Positions 56,939 to 64,000 of a stretch of 64,000 nt of DNA are shown here, one piece after another. The notes beneath the pieces are model-generated. The model did not search any database, had not been told where the DNA came from, and saw only the letters and a program-made list of their open reading frames with translations. The stretch's first letter is position 1. Each line of letters starts with the position of its first letter. The stretch is taken from assembly GCF_000176175.1 (NCBI RefSeq), contig NZ_ACZP01000012.1:124001-188000 (forward strand). The letters are read 5' to 3'. Both the position numbers and the translations under genes were made by a program. The DNA comes from Vibrio furnissii CIP 102972 (GTDB lineage Bacteria > Pseudomonadota > Gammaproteobacteria > Enterobacterales > Vibrionaceae).

Positions 56939-57514
56939 TTATGCCATCTCTTTTTCAATCAACTGAATCACGATGTGGATAATCTTAATGTGGATTTCTT
57001 GAATGCGGTCGGCGTAGCCAAAATGAGGCACTCGAATTTCAACATCCGCCAGACCCGCCATTTTACCACCGTCTTTCCCTGTCAGGGCGATGGTTTTCAT
57101 GCCTTTCGCTTTGGCCGCTTCAATCGCTTTCAGGATGTTGCCGGAGTTCCCCGAGGTCGACAAACCGAACAACACATCACCTTTTGCGCCCACGGCTTCC
57201 ACATAACGAGAGAAGACGAAATCGTAGCCAAAATCGTTGCTCACACAAGACAGGTGGCTTGGGTCAGAAATGGCGATACCAGGGTAGCCCGGACGGTTTT
57301 CACGGTAACGGCCTGTTAACTCTTCGGCGAAATGCATCGCATCACAGTGAGAACCACCATTACCACAAGAGAGTACTTTACCGCCCTGCTTGAACGAGTC
57401 AGCAATCACTTTTGCTGCCGCTTCAATTTGCGCGATGTTGTGATCATCGCTCAGAAACTTGTTCAGAACGTCGGCAGCTTCGGTTAATTCACTTTTAATC
57501 AGATCCTGGTACAT
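56939..57514 (-). CDS. gmhA: Phosphoheptose isomerase GmhA
   Basis: A 191-residue SIS-domain enzyme converting sedoheptulose 7-phosphate to D-glycero-D-manno-heptose 7-phosphate, the first step of lipopolysaccharide heptose synthesis. [19 protein letters not shown] and [10 protein letters not shown] hold the sugar-phosphate site. Length is that of E. coli LpcA/GmhA. Divergent from fadE, as in E. coli. Confidence 0.97.
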   Translation of the reverse strand: MYQDLIKSELTEAADVLNKFLSDDHNIAQIEAAAKVIADSFKQGGKVLSCGNGGSHCDAMHFAEELTGRYRENRPGYPGIAISDPSHLSCVSNDFGYDFVFSRYVEAVGAKGDVLFGLSTSGNSGNILKAIEAAKAKGMKTIALTGKDGGKMAGLADVEIRVPHFGYADRIQEIHIKIIHIVIQLIEKEMA

Positions 57515-57757
57515 AGGTTTTTTCTCTTTATTAATCTGCTGGCAGACAAACTCACGTAGAAAACGAGAGTTTCGTTAACCTGAGTTTACCCAAACGATTT
57601 TCTCTGTCGATAGTCAGCGTCCAAGATTTGCAAGATTCGAACGCGGATCGAAGGGAAAAACTCTCGTTGAGAGCACAAATTAGAATTTTTGCTCTATTCA
57701 GATCACTTTTTAAACACAGCAAGGTTTTACATTTCATTAATACTTTGATTACACTCT
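57515..57757. other. Upstream region shared by gmhA and fadE
   Basis: AT-rich, with no gene. It includes a likely fadE promoter: TTTACA (57726-57731), 18-bp spacer, TACACT (57750-57755). Confidence 0.55.
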
Positions 57758-57774
57758 AACTGGTAAGACCACCA
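57758..57774 (+). promoter_or_regulatory. FadR operator of fadE
   Basis: AACTGGTAAGACCACCA matches the left half and centre of the FadR consensus AACTGGTCNGACCNGTT and departs at the right end. It sits right after the proposed -10 and 42 bp before the fadE start, suited to repression. Confidence 0.68.
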
Positions 57775-57815
57775 AATATGTAAACCAAATTCCGGTCTGC
57801 ACAAAGGATAAAAAT

Positions 57816-60260
57816 ATGGACATCTTGCTCTCAATCTTAGGGTTCGTGGTCGTGTTAAGCGGCTGCCTGTACCACAGAACCTCATTAATGACTGCCTTAG
57901 CCGCACTGACCGTGACCATGTTGGTCCTGTCGTTGTTTGGCCCAGCGGGTATCATCAGCTGGGCGCTGTACTTAGCCGCTATCGCGGTATTGGCAGTCCC
58001 GTCAATCCGTCAAAGTCTCATCAGCGGTAAGACACTAAAGGTATTCAAAAAAGTACTGCCTGCGATGTCGCAGACAGAAAAAGAAGCGCTTGATGCTGGC
58101 ACCGTGTGGTGGGAAGCCGAACTGTTCAAAGGCAAACCGGACTGGCAACAGCTGAGCCATATCAAAGCACCCGCACTTTCTGCCGAAGAACAAGCGTTCC
58201 TGGATGGCCCAGTGAACGAAGTGTGCGCTATGGTGAACGACTATCAGGTGACTCACGAATTGGCGGATTTGCCTCCGGAAGTGTGGCAATACCTGAAAGA
58301 CCACAAATTCTTCGCCATGATCATTAAGAAGCAGTACGGCGGCTTGGAATTTTCCGCGTACGCGCAATCGCTGGTGCTGCAAAAGCTGACGGGCGTATCG
58401 GGCGTGCTCTCTTCCACCGTCGGCGTGCCGAACTCTCTCGGCCCGGGCGAACTGCTGCAACATTACGGCACCGACGATCAGAAAGATTACTACCTCCCTC
58501 GTTTGGCGGAAGGCAAAGAGATTCCATGTTTCGCACTGACCAGCCCAGAAGCGGGCTCTGATGCGGGCTCGATTCCAGATTACGGCATCGTGTGCAAAGG
58601 CGAATGGGAAGGCAAAGAAGTGCTGGGCATGCGCCTGACATGGAACAAACGCTACATCACGCTGGCGCCAGTTGCGACGGTTCTTGGTTTGGCCTTTAAA
58701 CTGCGCGACCCTGACGGGCTATTGGGCGACCAAAAAGAGATTGGCATCACGTGTGCTCTGATCCCGACACACCTCAAAGGGGTAGAAATCGGCAATCGTC
58801 ACTTCCCATTGAACGTGCCGTTCCAAAACGGCCCGACGCGCGCGAACGATCTATTTGTGCCGCTGGACTTCATCATCGGTGGTCCATCGATGGCCGGCCA
58901 AGGTTGGCGCATGCTGGTGGAATGTTTATCAGTGGGTCGCGGTATTACTCTGCCATCGAACTCGACTGGCGGCATCAAAGCGGCGGCAATGGCAACGGGC
59001 GCTTATGCGCGCATTCGTCGTCAGTTCAAGCAACCCATTGGCCATATGGAAGGGATTGAAGAACCTTTGGCGCGCCTTGCAGGGAACGCTTACGTGATGG
59101 ATGCAGCGAGCAACCTCACCGTCGCGGGGATTGATGCTGGCGAAAAACCATCGGTTATTTCTGCGATTGTGAAGTATCACTGTACCCACCGCGGCCAGCG
59201 TTCAATCATCGATGCAATGGACATCGTCGGCGGCAAAGGCATCTGTTTGGGCCCATCGAACTTCCTTGCGCGAGGTTACCAAGGTTCCCCTATCGCGATC
59301 ACCGTGGAAGGCGCCAACATTCTGACCCGCTCCATGATCATCTTTGGTCAGGGTGCTATTCGCTGCCATCCGTACGTCTTGAAAGAGATGGAAGCAGCGT
59401 ATTCAGACAGCGCCAATGCGGTCGAACAATTTGACGCCGCGCTGGCTGGCCATGTCAGCTTTACCATGAGTAACTTGGTGCGCAGCATCTGGTTTGGCCT
59501 GACCGACGGGTTCGGCTCTGCAGCGCCAACCAAAGACGCCACCAAACGTTACTATCAGCAACTCAACCGTTACAGTGCAAACCTTGCCCTGCTGGCCGAT
59601 ATTTCCATGGCTGTACTGGGTGGTTCCCTGAAACGTAAAGAGCGCCTGTCCGCGCGTTTGGGTGATATTTTAAGCCAACTTTATCTCAGCTCAGCAACGC
59701 TGAAGCGCTTTGAGAATGATGGTCGCCCAGCGGAAGATTTGGCCTTGGTGCACTGGGGGCTGCAAGACAGCTTGAAACAGACCGAAGTGGCGATTGATGA
59801 GTTCTTGGCGAACTTCCCGAACAAGGTGATCGGCAAAGCCCTGCGTGTCTTGATCATGCCCTTTGGCCGCGTGCGCAAAGCACCAAACGACAAGCTCGAC
59901 AGCAAAGTGGCGCAGATCATTCAAACGCCAAGTGCGACCCGCTCACGCATCGGTCGTCATCAGTACCTCGAACCAACTGCACATAACGCGGTCGGCAAGA
60001 TTGAACTGGCGTTGAATGTGATTCTGCAAGCAGAACCGGTGTTCGACAAGGTATGCAAAGCACTGAACGAGCGTCGCCCATTCACGCAATTGGATCAAGT
60101 GGCACAACGTGGCCTTGAGCAAAAGCTGATCACCGAGCAAGAAGCCGAACTGCTGATCGAAGCCGAGCAGCACCGCTTATACACCATCAATGTGGATGAC
60201 TTTGCGCCGCAGGAGTTAGCAGCAAAAAAGTCACAACCCAAGCTGGTCGAGGTCGCGTGA
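57816..60260 (+). CDS. fadE: Acyl-CoA dehydrogenase FadE
   Basis: An 814-residue, FAD-dependent enzyme that begins each round of fatty-acid beta-oxidation by oxidising acyl-CoA to enoyl-CoA. It has two N-terminal hydrophobic helices ([19 protein letters not shown] and the next 50 residues) that may attach it to the membrane, then the dehydrogenase core with [13 protein letters not shown] and [13 protein letters not shown], and a C-terminal extension typical of the large FadE type. Length equals E. coli FadE. Followed by a terminator. Confidence 0.96.
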   Translation: MDILLSILGFVVVLSGCLYHRTSLMTALAALTVTMLVLSLFGPAGIISWALYLAAIAVLAVPSIRQSLISGKTLKVFKKVLPAMSQTEKEALDAGTVWWEAELFKGKPDWQQLSHIKAPALSAEEQAFLDGPVNEVCAMVNDYQVTHELADLPPEVWQYLKDHKFFAMIIKKQYGGLEFSAYAQSLVLQKLTGVSGVLSSTVGVPNSLGPGELLQHYGTDDQKDYYLPRLAEGKEIPCFALTSPEAGSDAGSIPDYGIVCKGEWEGKEVLGMRLTWNKRYITLAPVATVLGLAFKLRDPDGLLGDQKEIGITCALIPTHLKGVEIGNRHFPLNVPFQNGPTRANDLFVPLDFIIGGPSMAGQGWRMLVECLSVGRGITLPSNSTGGIKAAAMATGAYARIRRQFKQPIGHMEGIEEPLARLAGNAYVMDAASNLTVAGIDAGEKPSVISAIVKYHCTHRGQRSIIDAMDIVGGKGICLGPSNFLARGYQGSPIAITVEGANILTRSMIIFGQGAIRCHPYVLKEMEAAYSDSANAVEQFDAALAGHVSFTMSNLVRSIWFGLTDGFGSAAPTKDATKRYYQQLNRYSANLALLADISMAVLGGSLKRKERLSARLGDILSQLYLSSATLKRFENDGRPAEDLALVHWGLQDSLKQTEVAIDEFLANFPNKVIGKALRVLIMPFGRVRKAPNDKLDSKVAQIIQTPSATRSRIGRHQYLEPTAHNAVGKIELALNVILQAEPVFDKVCKALNERRPFTQLDQVAQRGLEQKLITEQEAELLIEAEQHRLYTINVDDFAPQELAAKKSQPKLVEVA

Positions 60261-60313
60261 CCACGCGCAAGAAGACGAGCCAGCCAGCGAGTAAATAAGC
60301 GCCGCTGAGCAAC

Positions 60314-60347
60314 AAAAAAAGGAGGCTGAATGCCTCCTTTTCTTTTT
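60314..60347. terminator. Bidirectional terminator after fadE
   Basis: Stem AAAGGAGGC / GCCTCCTTT, loop TGAAT, then TCTTTTT; A run on the left. Confidence 0.92.
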
Positions 60348-60367
60348 ATCTCTAAATACTCAAGCCA

Positions 60368-61618
60368 TTATTTCTTCGGCATGTTGAGCTGCATCTCTGG
60401 CGTGGCTTCTTTGCTGGCACGCAGTTTACGGCTCACCAGCCATCCCACCAACACCAGAACAATCACCACCACATTGCCCACGGCGATATACATGATGTTG
60501 CGTTGACGCGCCTCTTCGCGCATCTGAATGATCAGTTTTTCCTGCGCAATCTTACGTTGCTTGGCCGCTTCTTCTTCCTGCATTCGGCGCGTGGTTTCGA
60601 GGTCAATGTCCCCGACCACACTGTAGGTGTGCTCTTTGATTGGGAAATAGAGCGGACGCTGGGTGGCCAAGTCGGTCGCATACAACTTGCCATGCCAAGC
60701 ATAATTGCCAAAGTTGCCTGAATACGGAATGGTCAACGAGACTTTAAGCGCATCTTTATCCGATTGCCCCTGTGTGACGATCACCGCTTTATCCGGATTG
60801 CTGTGTTCAACGTGCGCCGCCATCGAGCCGGGTTGAATCATGCCCTGCTCGCCACTGAACACGATCAGGTGCGGCTGATCATTTTCCCGGGATTGAATAA
60901 AGGTGGTGGAGATAGGGCTTGGGTACACCAACACTTCTTGCTCTTGCGCGCGTAAAAAGACCCCGTTTCCGGAGGTAATGCGCACACGATATTTCCCCGG
61001 CTCGGGTGAAATGGGGAGCGCCACGGTAAACACACCATCGCCCGGTTTTTCATCCAGTCCCTGCCCGTCATCGGCAAATTCACCAATCACGGTGGGTACG
61101 GGGCGTGCCTCTTTGACCAATTGGTCTTCATTTTCGATGTACTTGGTGAACGTCACCTTCAGGTTGACACGATCGAGGAAGTCACGCAGCAGCAGCGGCT
61201 TACCGTCAGACGTCAAACGAGCGGTGTATTTGAGTTGTTCACCTTGATAAAGGCGGTTTGGCAGCGCATCGGCGGCCAGTTGCAAATGCGAAATCAGTTT
61301 GATGTTGTTCTTGGGCGACACTTTTCCCACGGCTTGCCACGGGCCCGGCATCGGGTTATCGATGGAAATGATGTCCATCGACGGCTCTTCATACCAACGC
61401 ACGTTGTCTGGGCTGCGCCATGCGTAATACTTTTTGCCATCCGGGCGCACCAGCACCACCGGTTGAGAGTTGTTCTCCCGGTAGACGACGAACGTAATCT
61501 GAGTGATGGTCGGGTCGACGCGGAACCGATTGTCCAACAAGGACATACTTGACTCATTGCTGGCAAATACGCTCGCGCTGAGCAGCAATGCCCATAAAGC
61601 CAATCCCATCCTCAACAT
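60368..61618 (-). CDS. TIGR03503-type membrane-anchored protein
   Basis: A 416-residue protein with a signal peptide (MLRMGLALWALLLSASVFA), a large beta-rich extracytoplasmic part with IRITSGNGVFL-like repeats, a coiled segment rich in Arg/Gln/Glu (about 350-380), and one membrane helix (VGNVVVIVLVLVGWLV) near the C-terminus. This matches the TIGR03503 family of vibrios and shewanellae; function unknown. It lies eight bases after dnaQ, an apparent operon. AGGAG precedes ATG 61618. Confidence 0.8.
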   Translation of the reverse strand: MLRMGLALWALLLSASVFASNESSMSLLDNRFRVDPTITQITFVVYRENNSQPVVLVRPDGKKYYAWRSPDNVRWYEEPSMDIISIDNPMPGPWQAVGKVSPKNNIKLISHLQLAADALPNRLYQGEQLKYTARLTSDGKPLLLRDFLDRVNLKVTFTKYIENEDQLVKEARPVPTVIGEFADDGQGLDEKPGDGVFTVALPISPEPGKYRVRITSGNGVFLRAQEQEVLVYPSPISTTFIQSRENDQPHLIVFSGEQGMIQPGSMAAHVEHSNPDKAVIVTQGQSDKDALKVSLTIPYSGNFGNYAWHGKLYATDLATQRPLYFPIKEHTYSVVGDIDLETTRRMQEEEAAKQRKIAQEKLIIQMREEARQRNIMYIAVGNVVVIVLVLVGWLVSRKLRASKEATPEMQLNMPKK

Positions 61619-61626
61619 AGCTTCTC

Positions 61627-62367
61627 CTACTGACGCCAAAGGCAAGTGCCACTTTTTTCTACGATATCCAGGCGATCCTGGTGTGCTTGTATTTCATCGG
61701 CCGTTGCGCGCAAAACCTTTAGCGCTTTTCGTCCTTCGGCGACGCGTTTTATTGCCCCCGCTCCCATTCCGTTCTCTTGCGAACTCCCTGAAAATTGCAG
61801 TGACGTCTGGCCACCGGTCATCAACAGATACACATCCGCCAGAATTTCCGCATCGAGCAATGCCCCGTGGAGCGTACGATGCGAGTTATCAATGCCGTAG
61901 CGATCACACAAGACGTCGAGATTGTTCCGTTTGCCCGGGAAGATTTTCTTCGCCATGGCCAACGTATCGGTCACCTTACACAGTTCATCGGTTTTCGCCG
62001 TCGGAATGCTCAGCTTGCTGAATTCATAATCCATGAAGCCGACGTCGAAGGGCGCGTTATGCGCGACCAATTCAGCGCCGCGAATGAAGTCCAAAAACTC
62101 CTCATGCACATCTTTATATTCCGGTTTATCGACCAGAAATTCATCCGTAATCCCGTGTACTTCAATCGCTTCGTCTTGAATGGCACGGTCTGGCTTGAGG
62201 TAGACGTGAAAATGACGCCCAGTCAGCTTCCGGTTGATGATTTCGACGGCACCGATCTCAATGATACGGTGGCCTTCGTAGTGTGGGCCGCCTTCGAGGT
62301 TCATACCTGTGGTTTCGGTATCGAGAACCACAATGCGACTGTATTCAGAATTGTTGCTAGTATTCAT
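61627..62367 (-). CDS. dnaQ: DNA polymerase III epsilon subunit (proofreading exonuclease)
   Basis: A 246-residue 3'-5' exonuclease that proofreads in the polymerase III core. ExoI VLDTETTGM, ExoII HNAPFDVGFMDYEF and ExoIII HGALLDAEILADVY are intact; the C-terminal tail binds the alpha subunit. Divergent from rnhA with 59 bp between, the classical arrangement. Confidence 0.97.
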   Translation of the reverse strand: MNTSNNSEYSRIVVLDTETTGMNLEGGPHYEGHRIIEIGAVEIINRKLTGRHFHVYLKPDRAIQDEAIEVHGITDEFLVDKPEYKDVHEEFLDFIRGAELVAHNAPFDVGFMDYEFSKLSIPTAKTDELCKVTDTLAMAKKIFPGKRNNLDVLCDRYGIDNSHRTLHGALLDAEILADVYLLMTGGQTSLQFSGSSQENGMGAGAIKRVAEGRKALKVLRATADEIQAHQDRLDIVEKSGTCLWRQ

Positions 62368-62426
62368 GAGGATATGTGTGTCAGACTATGCCAATTGTGT
62401 GCGAAACCCAATAGTATCAAATAATC

Positions 62427-62894
62427 ATGAAGAAACAGGTGGAAATTTTCACTGATGGTTCCTGTTTAGGCAACCCGGGGCCGGGGGGCTATGGCGTCGT
62501 CATGCGCTATAAACAAGTCGAGAAAACCCTCGCCAAAGGCTATCGCCTGACCACAAACAACCGCATGGAAATGATGGCGGCCGTCGTGGCCTTAAAAACG
62601 CTCAAAGAGCCGTGCCACGTGAGTTTAACCACCGACAGTCAATATGTGCGCCAAGGCATCACGCAGTGGATCCACAATTGGAAAAAACGCGGCTGGAAAA
62701 CGGCGGACAAAAAACCGGTAAAAAATGCCGATTTATGGCAAGCCTTAGACGCCGAAACCGCCCGTCATCAGGTGGAATGGCATTGGGTCAAAGGCCATGC
62801 TGGCCATCGTGAAAACGAAATGTGTGACGAACTGGCACGCAGCGCGGCAGAAAATCCAACCGAAGACGACGTCGGCTACCAACCAGAGAAGTGA
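62427..62894 (+). CDS. rnhA: Ribonuclease HI
   Basis: A 155-residue nuclease that degrades the RNA of RNA-DNA hybrids. Active-site carboxylates are in [29 protein letters not shown] and [11 protein letters not shown]. The length equals E. coli RNase HI. The stop codon lies inside the terminator stem. Confidence 0.97.
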   Translation: MKKQVEIFTDGSCLGNPGPGGYGVVMRYKQVEKTLAKGYRLTTNNRMEMMAAVVALKTLKEPCHVSLTTDSQYVRQGITQWIHNWKKRGWKTADKKPVKNADLWQALDAETARHQVEWHWVKGHAGHRENEMCDELARSAAENPTEDDVGYQPEK

Positions 62895-62914
62895 GTTCAC
62901 TCACTTCTTTTTTT
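62887..62914 (+). terminator. Terminator overlapping the rnhA stop
   Basis: Stem AGAAGTGAG / CTCACTTCT, four-base loop, then seven T. The TGA stop of rnhA is within the left arm. Confidence 0.85.
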
Positions 62915-63647
62915 ATTGCGAATCCGATTTAACTCGGTAGTTGACCCCAACAGGTGACAAACGTCGTTTCAGACGCCAATGGGGTTTAATCGGCTTGAGC
63001 GGATAGGTGCGTTTGCGGGCGACGATAAAATACAGGCTGCCAAACGGCGCGCCGCAATCCCCGAAACTGTTTTCCAGCCACGTCCACAGCGGGCGATATT
63101 TTTGCATCGGAAACAGCGCGTATTGGTCGCATTCAATCACTTGATAATTCAACACACTCAGCCAGTCTTTGATGCGGTTTGGGGTGAACATTCGCCCACT
63201 CCATGGCAAATTGTGCTTGCGCCACGGCATCAAACTCGCGAGCCCAGTTAAACTCAGCGGATTAAATCCGGTCAAAATAATGTAACCATCGTCGATGAGC
63301 ACGCGGTCGACTTCCCGTAAGATGCTGTGCGGATCGTTACAATAGTCCAACTGATGCGCGACAATCACCGCATCAATGCTCTTTTCCAGAAACGGCAAAT
63401 CGTACGCATCGGCAATCACGTTGTGCAAAGGGTTCTGGATATCGAGTTGAACTTGGTGTTGAATATTACAATTACAACTCACGAGCTCGCAGCTCAGGCC
63501 ACCCAGTTTTAGCATGTGGTAACCGAAGAGTTTCGGGCACCATTCATCGAGCCGAGTTTGAATCGACTCACTCACCCATTGGCCGTTCTTCAATTGAGAC
63601 CAAGAATGGGGTTTCTCAAGATTTTTTTCGCTGCGCGCTGGTTTCAT
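62913..63647 (-). CDS. SAM-dependent methyltransferase (YafS-like)
   Basis: A 244-residue class I methyltransferase of the type found between gloB and rnhA in E. coli (yafS). The SAM-binding region is degenerate: the usual GxGxG is replaced by GGLSCELVSCNCN. Later stretches DAVIVAHQLDYCNDPHSIL and DDGYIILTGFNPLS are normal for methyltransferase fold. Substrate unknown. Divergent from gloB, convergent with rnhA. Confidence 0.85.
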   Translation of the reverse strand: MKPARSEKNLEKPHSWSQLKNGQWVSESIQTRLDEWCPKLFGYHMLKLGGLSCELVSCNCNIQHQVQLDIQNPLHNVIADAYDLPFLEKSIDAVIVAHQLDYCNDPHSILREVDRVLIDDGYIILTGFNPLSLTGLASLMPWRKHNLPWSGRMFTPNRIKDWLSVLNYQVIECDQYALFPMQKYRPLWTWLENSFGDCGAPFGSLYFIVARKRTYPLKPIKPHWRLKRRLSPVGVNYRVKSDSQ

Positions 63648-63684
63648 TGCTAACTCGCTTCACCACGGTGACTGGAGATAACTC

Positions 63685-64000
63685 ATGTTACATATCAAAA
63701 GCATACCCGCATTTAATGATAATTACATCTGGCTGATACAAAATAGCGATCGCCGTTGTGCCGTGGTCGATCCGGGCGATGCTGCGCCGGTCTTAGCGTA
63801 CTTGTCTCAGCACGATTTAACCTTAGAAGCGATTCTGATCACCCACCATCATCACGACCACATCGGGGGAGTGCCGGAGTTGGTGCGTCAGTACCCAAAC
63901 GTGGATGTGGTGGGCCCATCGCAAGAGCCCATTCCCACTCTGACCCACCCAGTCGACGCAGGCGATCAAATCGAGCTGTTTGATGAGCGCTTTATGGTGT
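63685..64000 (+). CDS. gloB: Hydroxyacylglutathione hydrolase (glyoxalase II), 3' end cut by window
   Basis: The first 105 codons are visible. Glyoxalase II splits S-lactoylglutathione to lactate and glutathione, the last step of methylglyoxal removal. The metallo-beta-lactamase metal motif [10 protein letters not shown] is present. GGAG precedes ATG 63685. The reading frame runs off the right edge. Confidence 0.95.
   Translation, partial: MLHIKSIPAFNDNYIWLIQNSDRRCAVVDPGDAAPVLAYLSQHDLTLEAILITHHHHDHIGGVPELVRQYPNVDVVGPSQEPIPTLTHPVDAGDQIELFDERFMV

Overview
The window is a chromosomal segment of a Vibrio. The polar-flagellar order (flgN-flgM-flgA / cheV-cheR-flgBCDEFGHIJ-flgKL-flaA-flaC, with flgO, flgP and flgT beside it) is the V. 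cholerae arrangement, the two flagellins look like V. cholerae FlaA and FlaC, and the housekeeping blocks are gammaproteobacterial. Base composition near 50% GC in core genes would suit the V. fluvialis/furnissii group, but that species-level placing is inference.

Layout. 1-6 kb: a truncated DUF2066 gene, uracil permease uraA with a PurR box, ybaK, the surface nucleotidase nutA and kdsA. 6-15 kb: the conserved hemA-prfA-prmC-sirB2-sirB1-kdsA operon on the minus strand, divergent from lolB-ispE-prs and followed by pth and ychF. 15.4-17.5 kb: 17 tRNA genes of only four kinds (3 Met, 6 Leu-TAG, 5 Gln-TTG, 3 Leu-CAG), visibly built by tandem duplication, with one strong promoter and one terminator. 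17.7-39.3 kb: flagellar and chemotaxis cluster with recognisable sigma-54 sites (before flgB, flgF, flgK, flaA and possibly flgO) and sigma-28 sites (before flgM and flaC). An AT-rich insert carrying a small lipoprotein gene separates flaC from flaA.

39.3-64 kb: tRNA-Arg(CCT) with an orphan gene, an OmpA-type porin, gltX, a copper-export ATPase copA with a MerR-type promoter and a DUF411 protein, chitobiase, a TraB/GumN protein, tRNA-Pro(TGG) trailed by 120-bp tRNA-linked repeats, a DUF3149 peptide, smrA, rluF, upp, purMN under two PurR boxes, a YafJ-type amidotransferase, gmhA, fadE with a FadR site, a TIGR03503-type protein, and dnaQ/rnhA/methyltransferase/gloB (cut by the window end).

Working together: the flagellar part shows a full class III/IV cascade (hook-basal body and FlaA by sigma-54, FlaC and anti-sigma FlgM by sigma-28). 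uraA, upp and purMN form a nucleobase salvage and synthesis set, two of them with PurR boxes. No phage, CRISPR array, transposase or recognisable defence system is visible. The least ordinary items are the tRNA-Pro-linked repeats, the expanded tRNA array, the AT-rich lipoprotein insert between the flagellins, and the dyad-rich DNA around the sigma-54 promoters.
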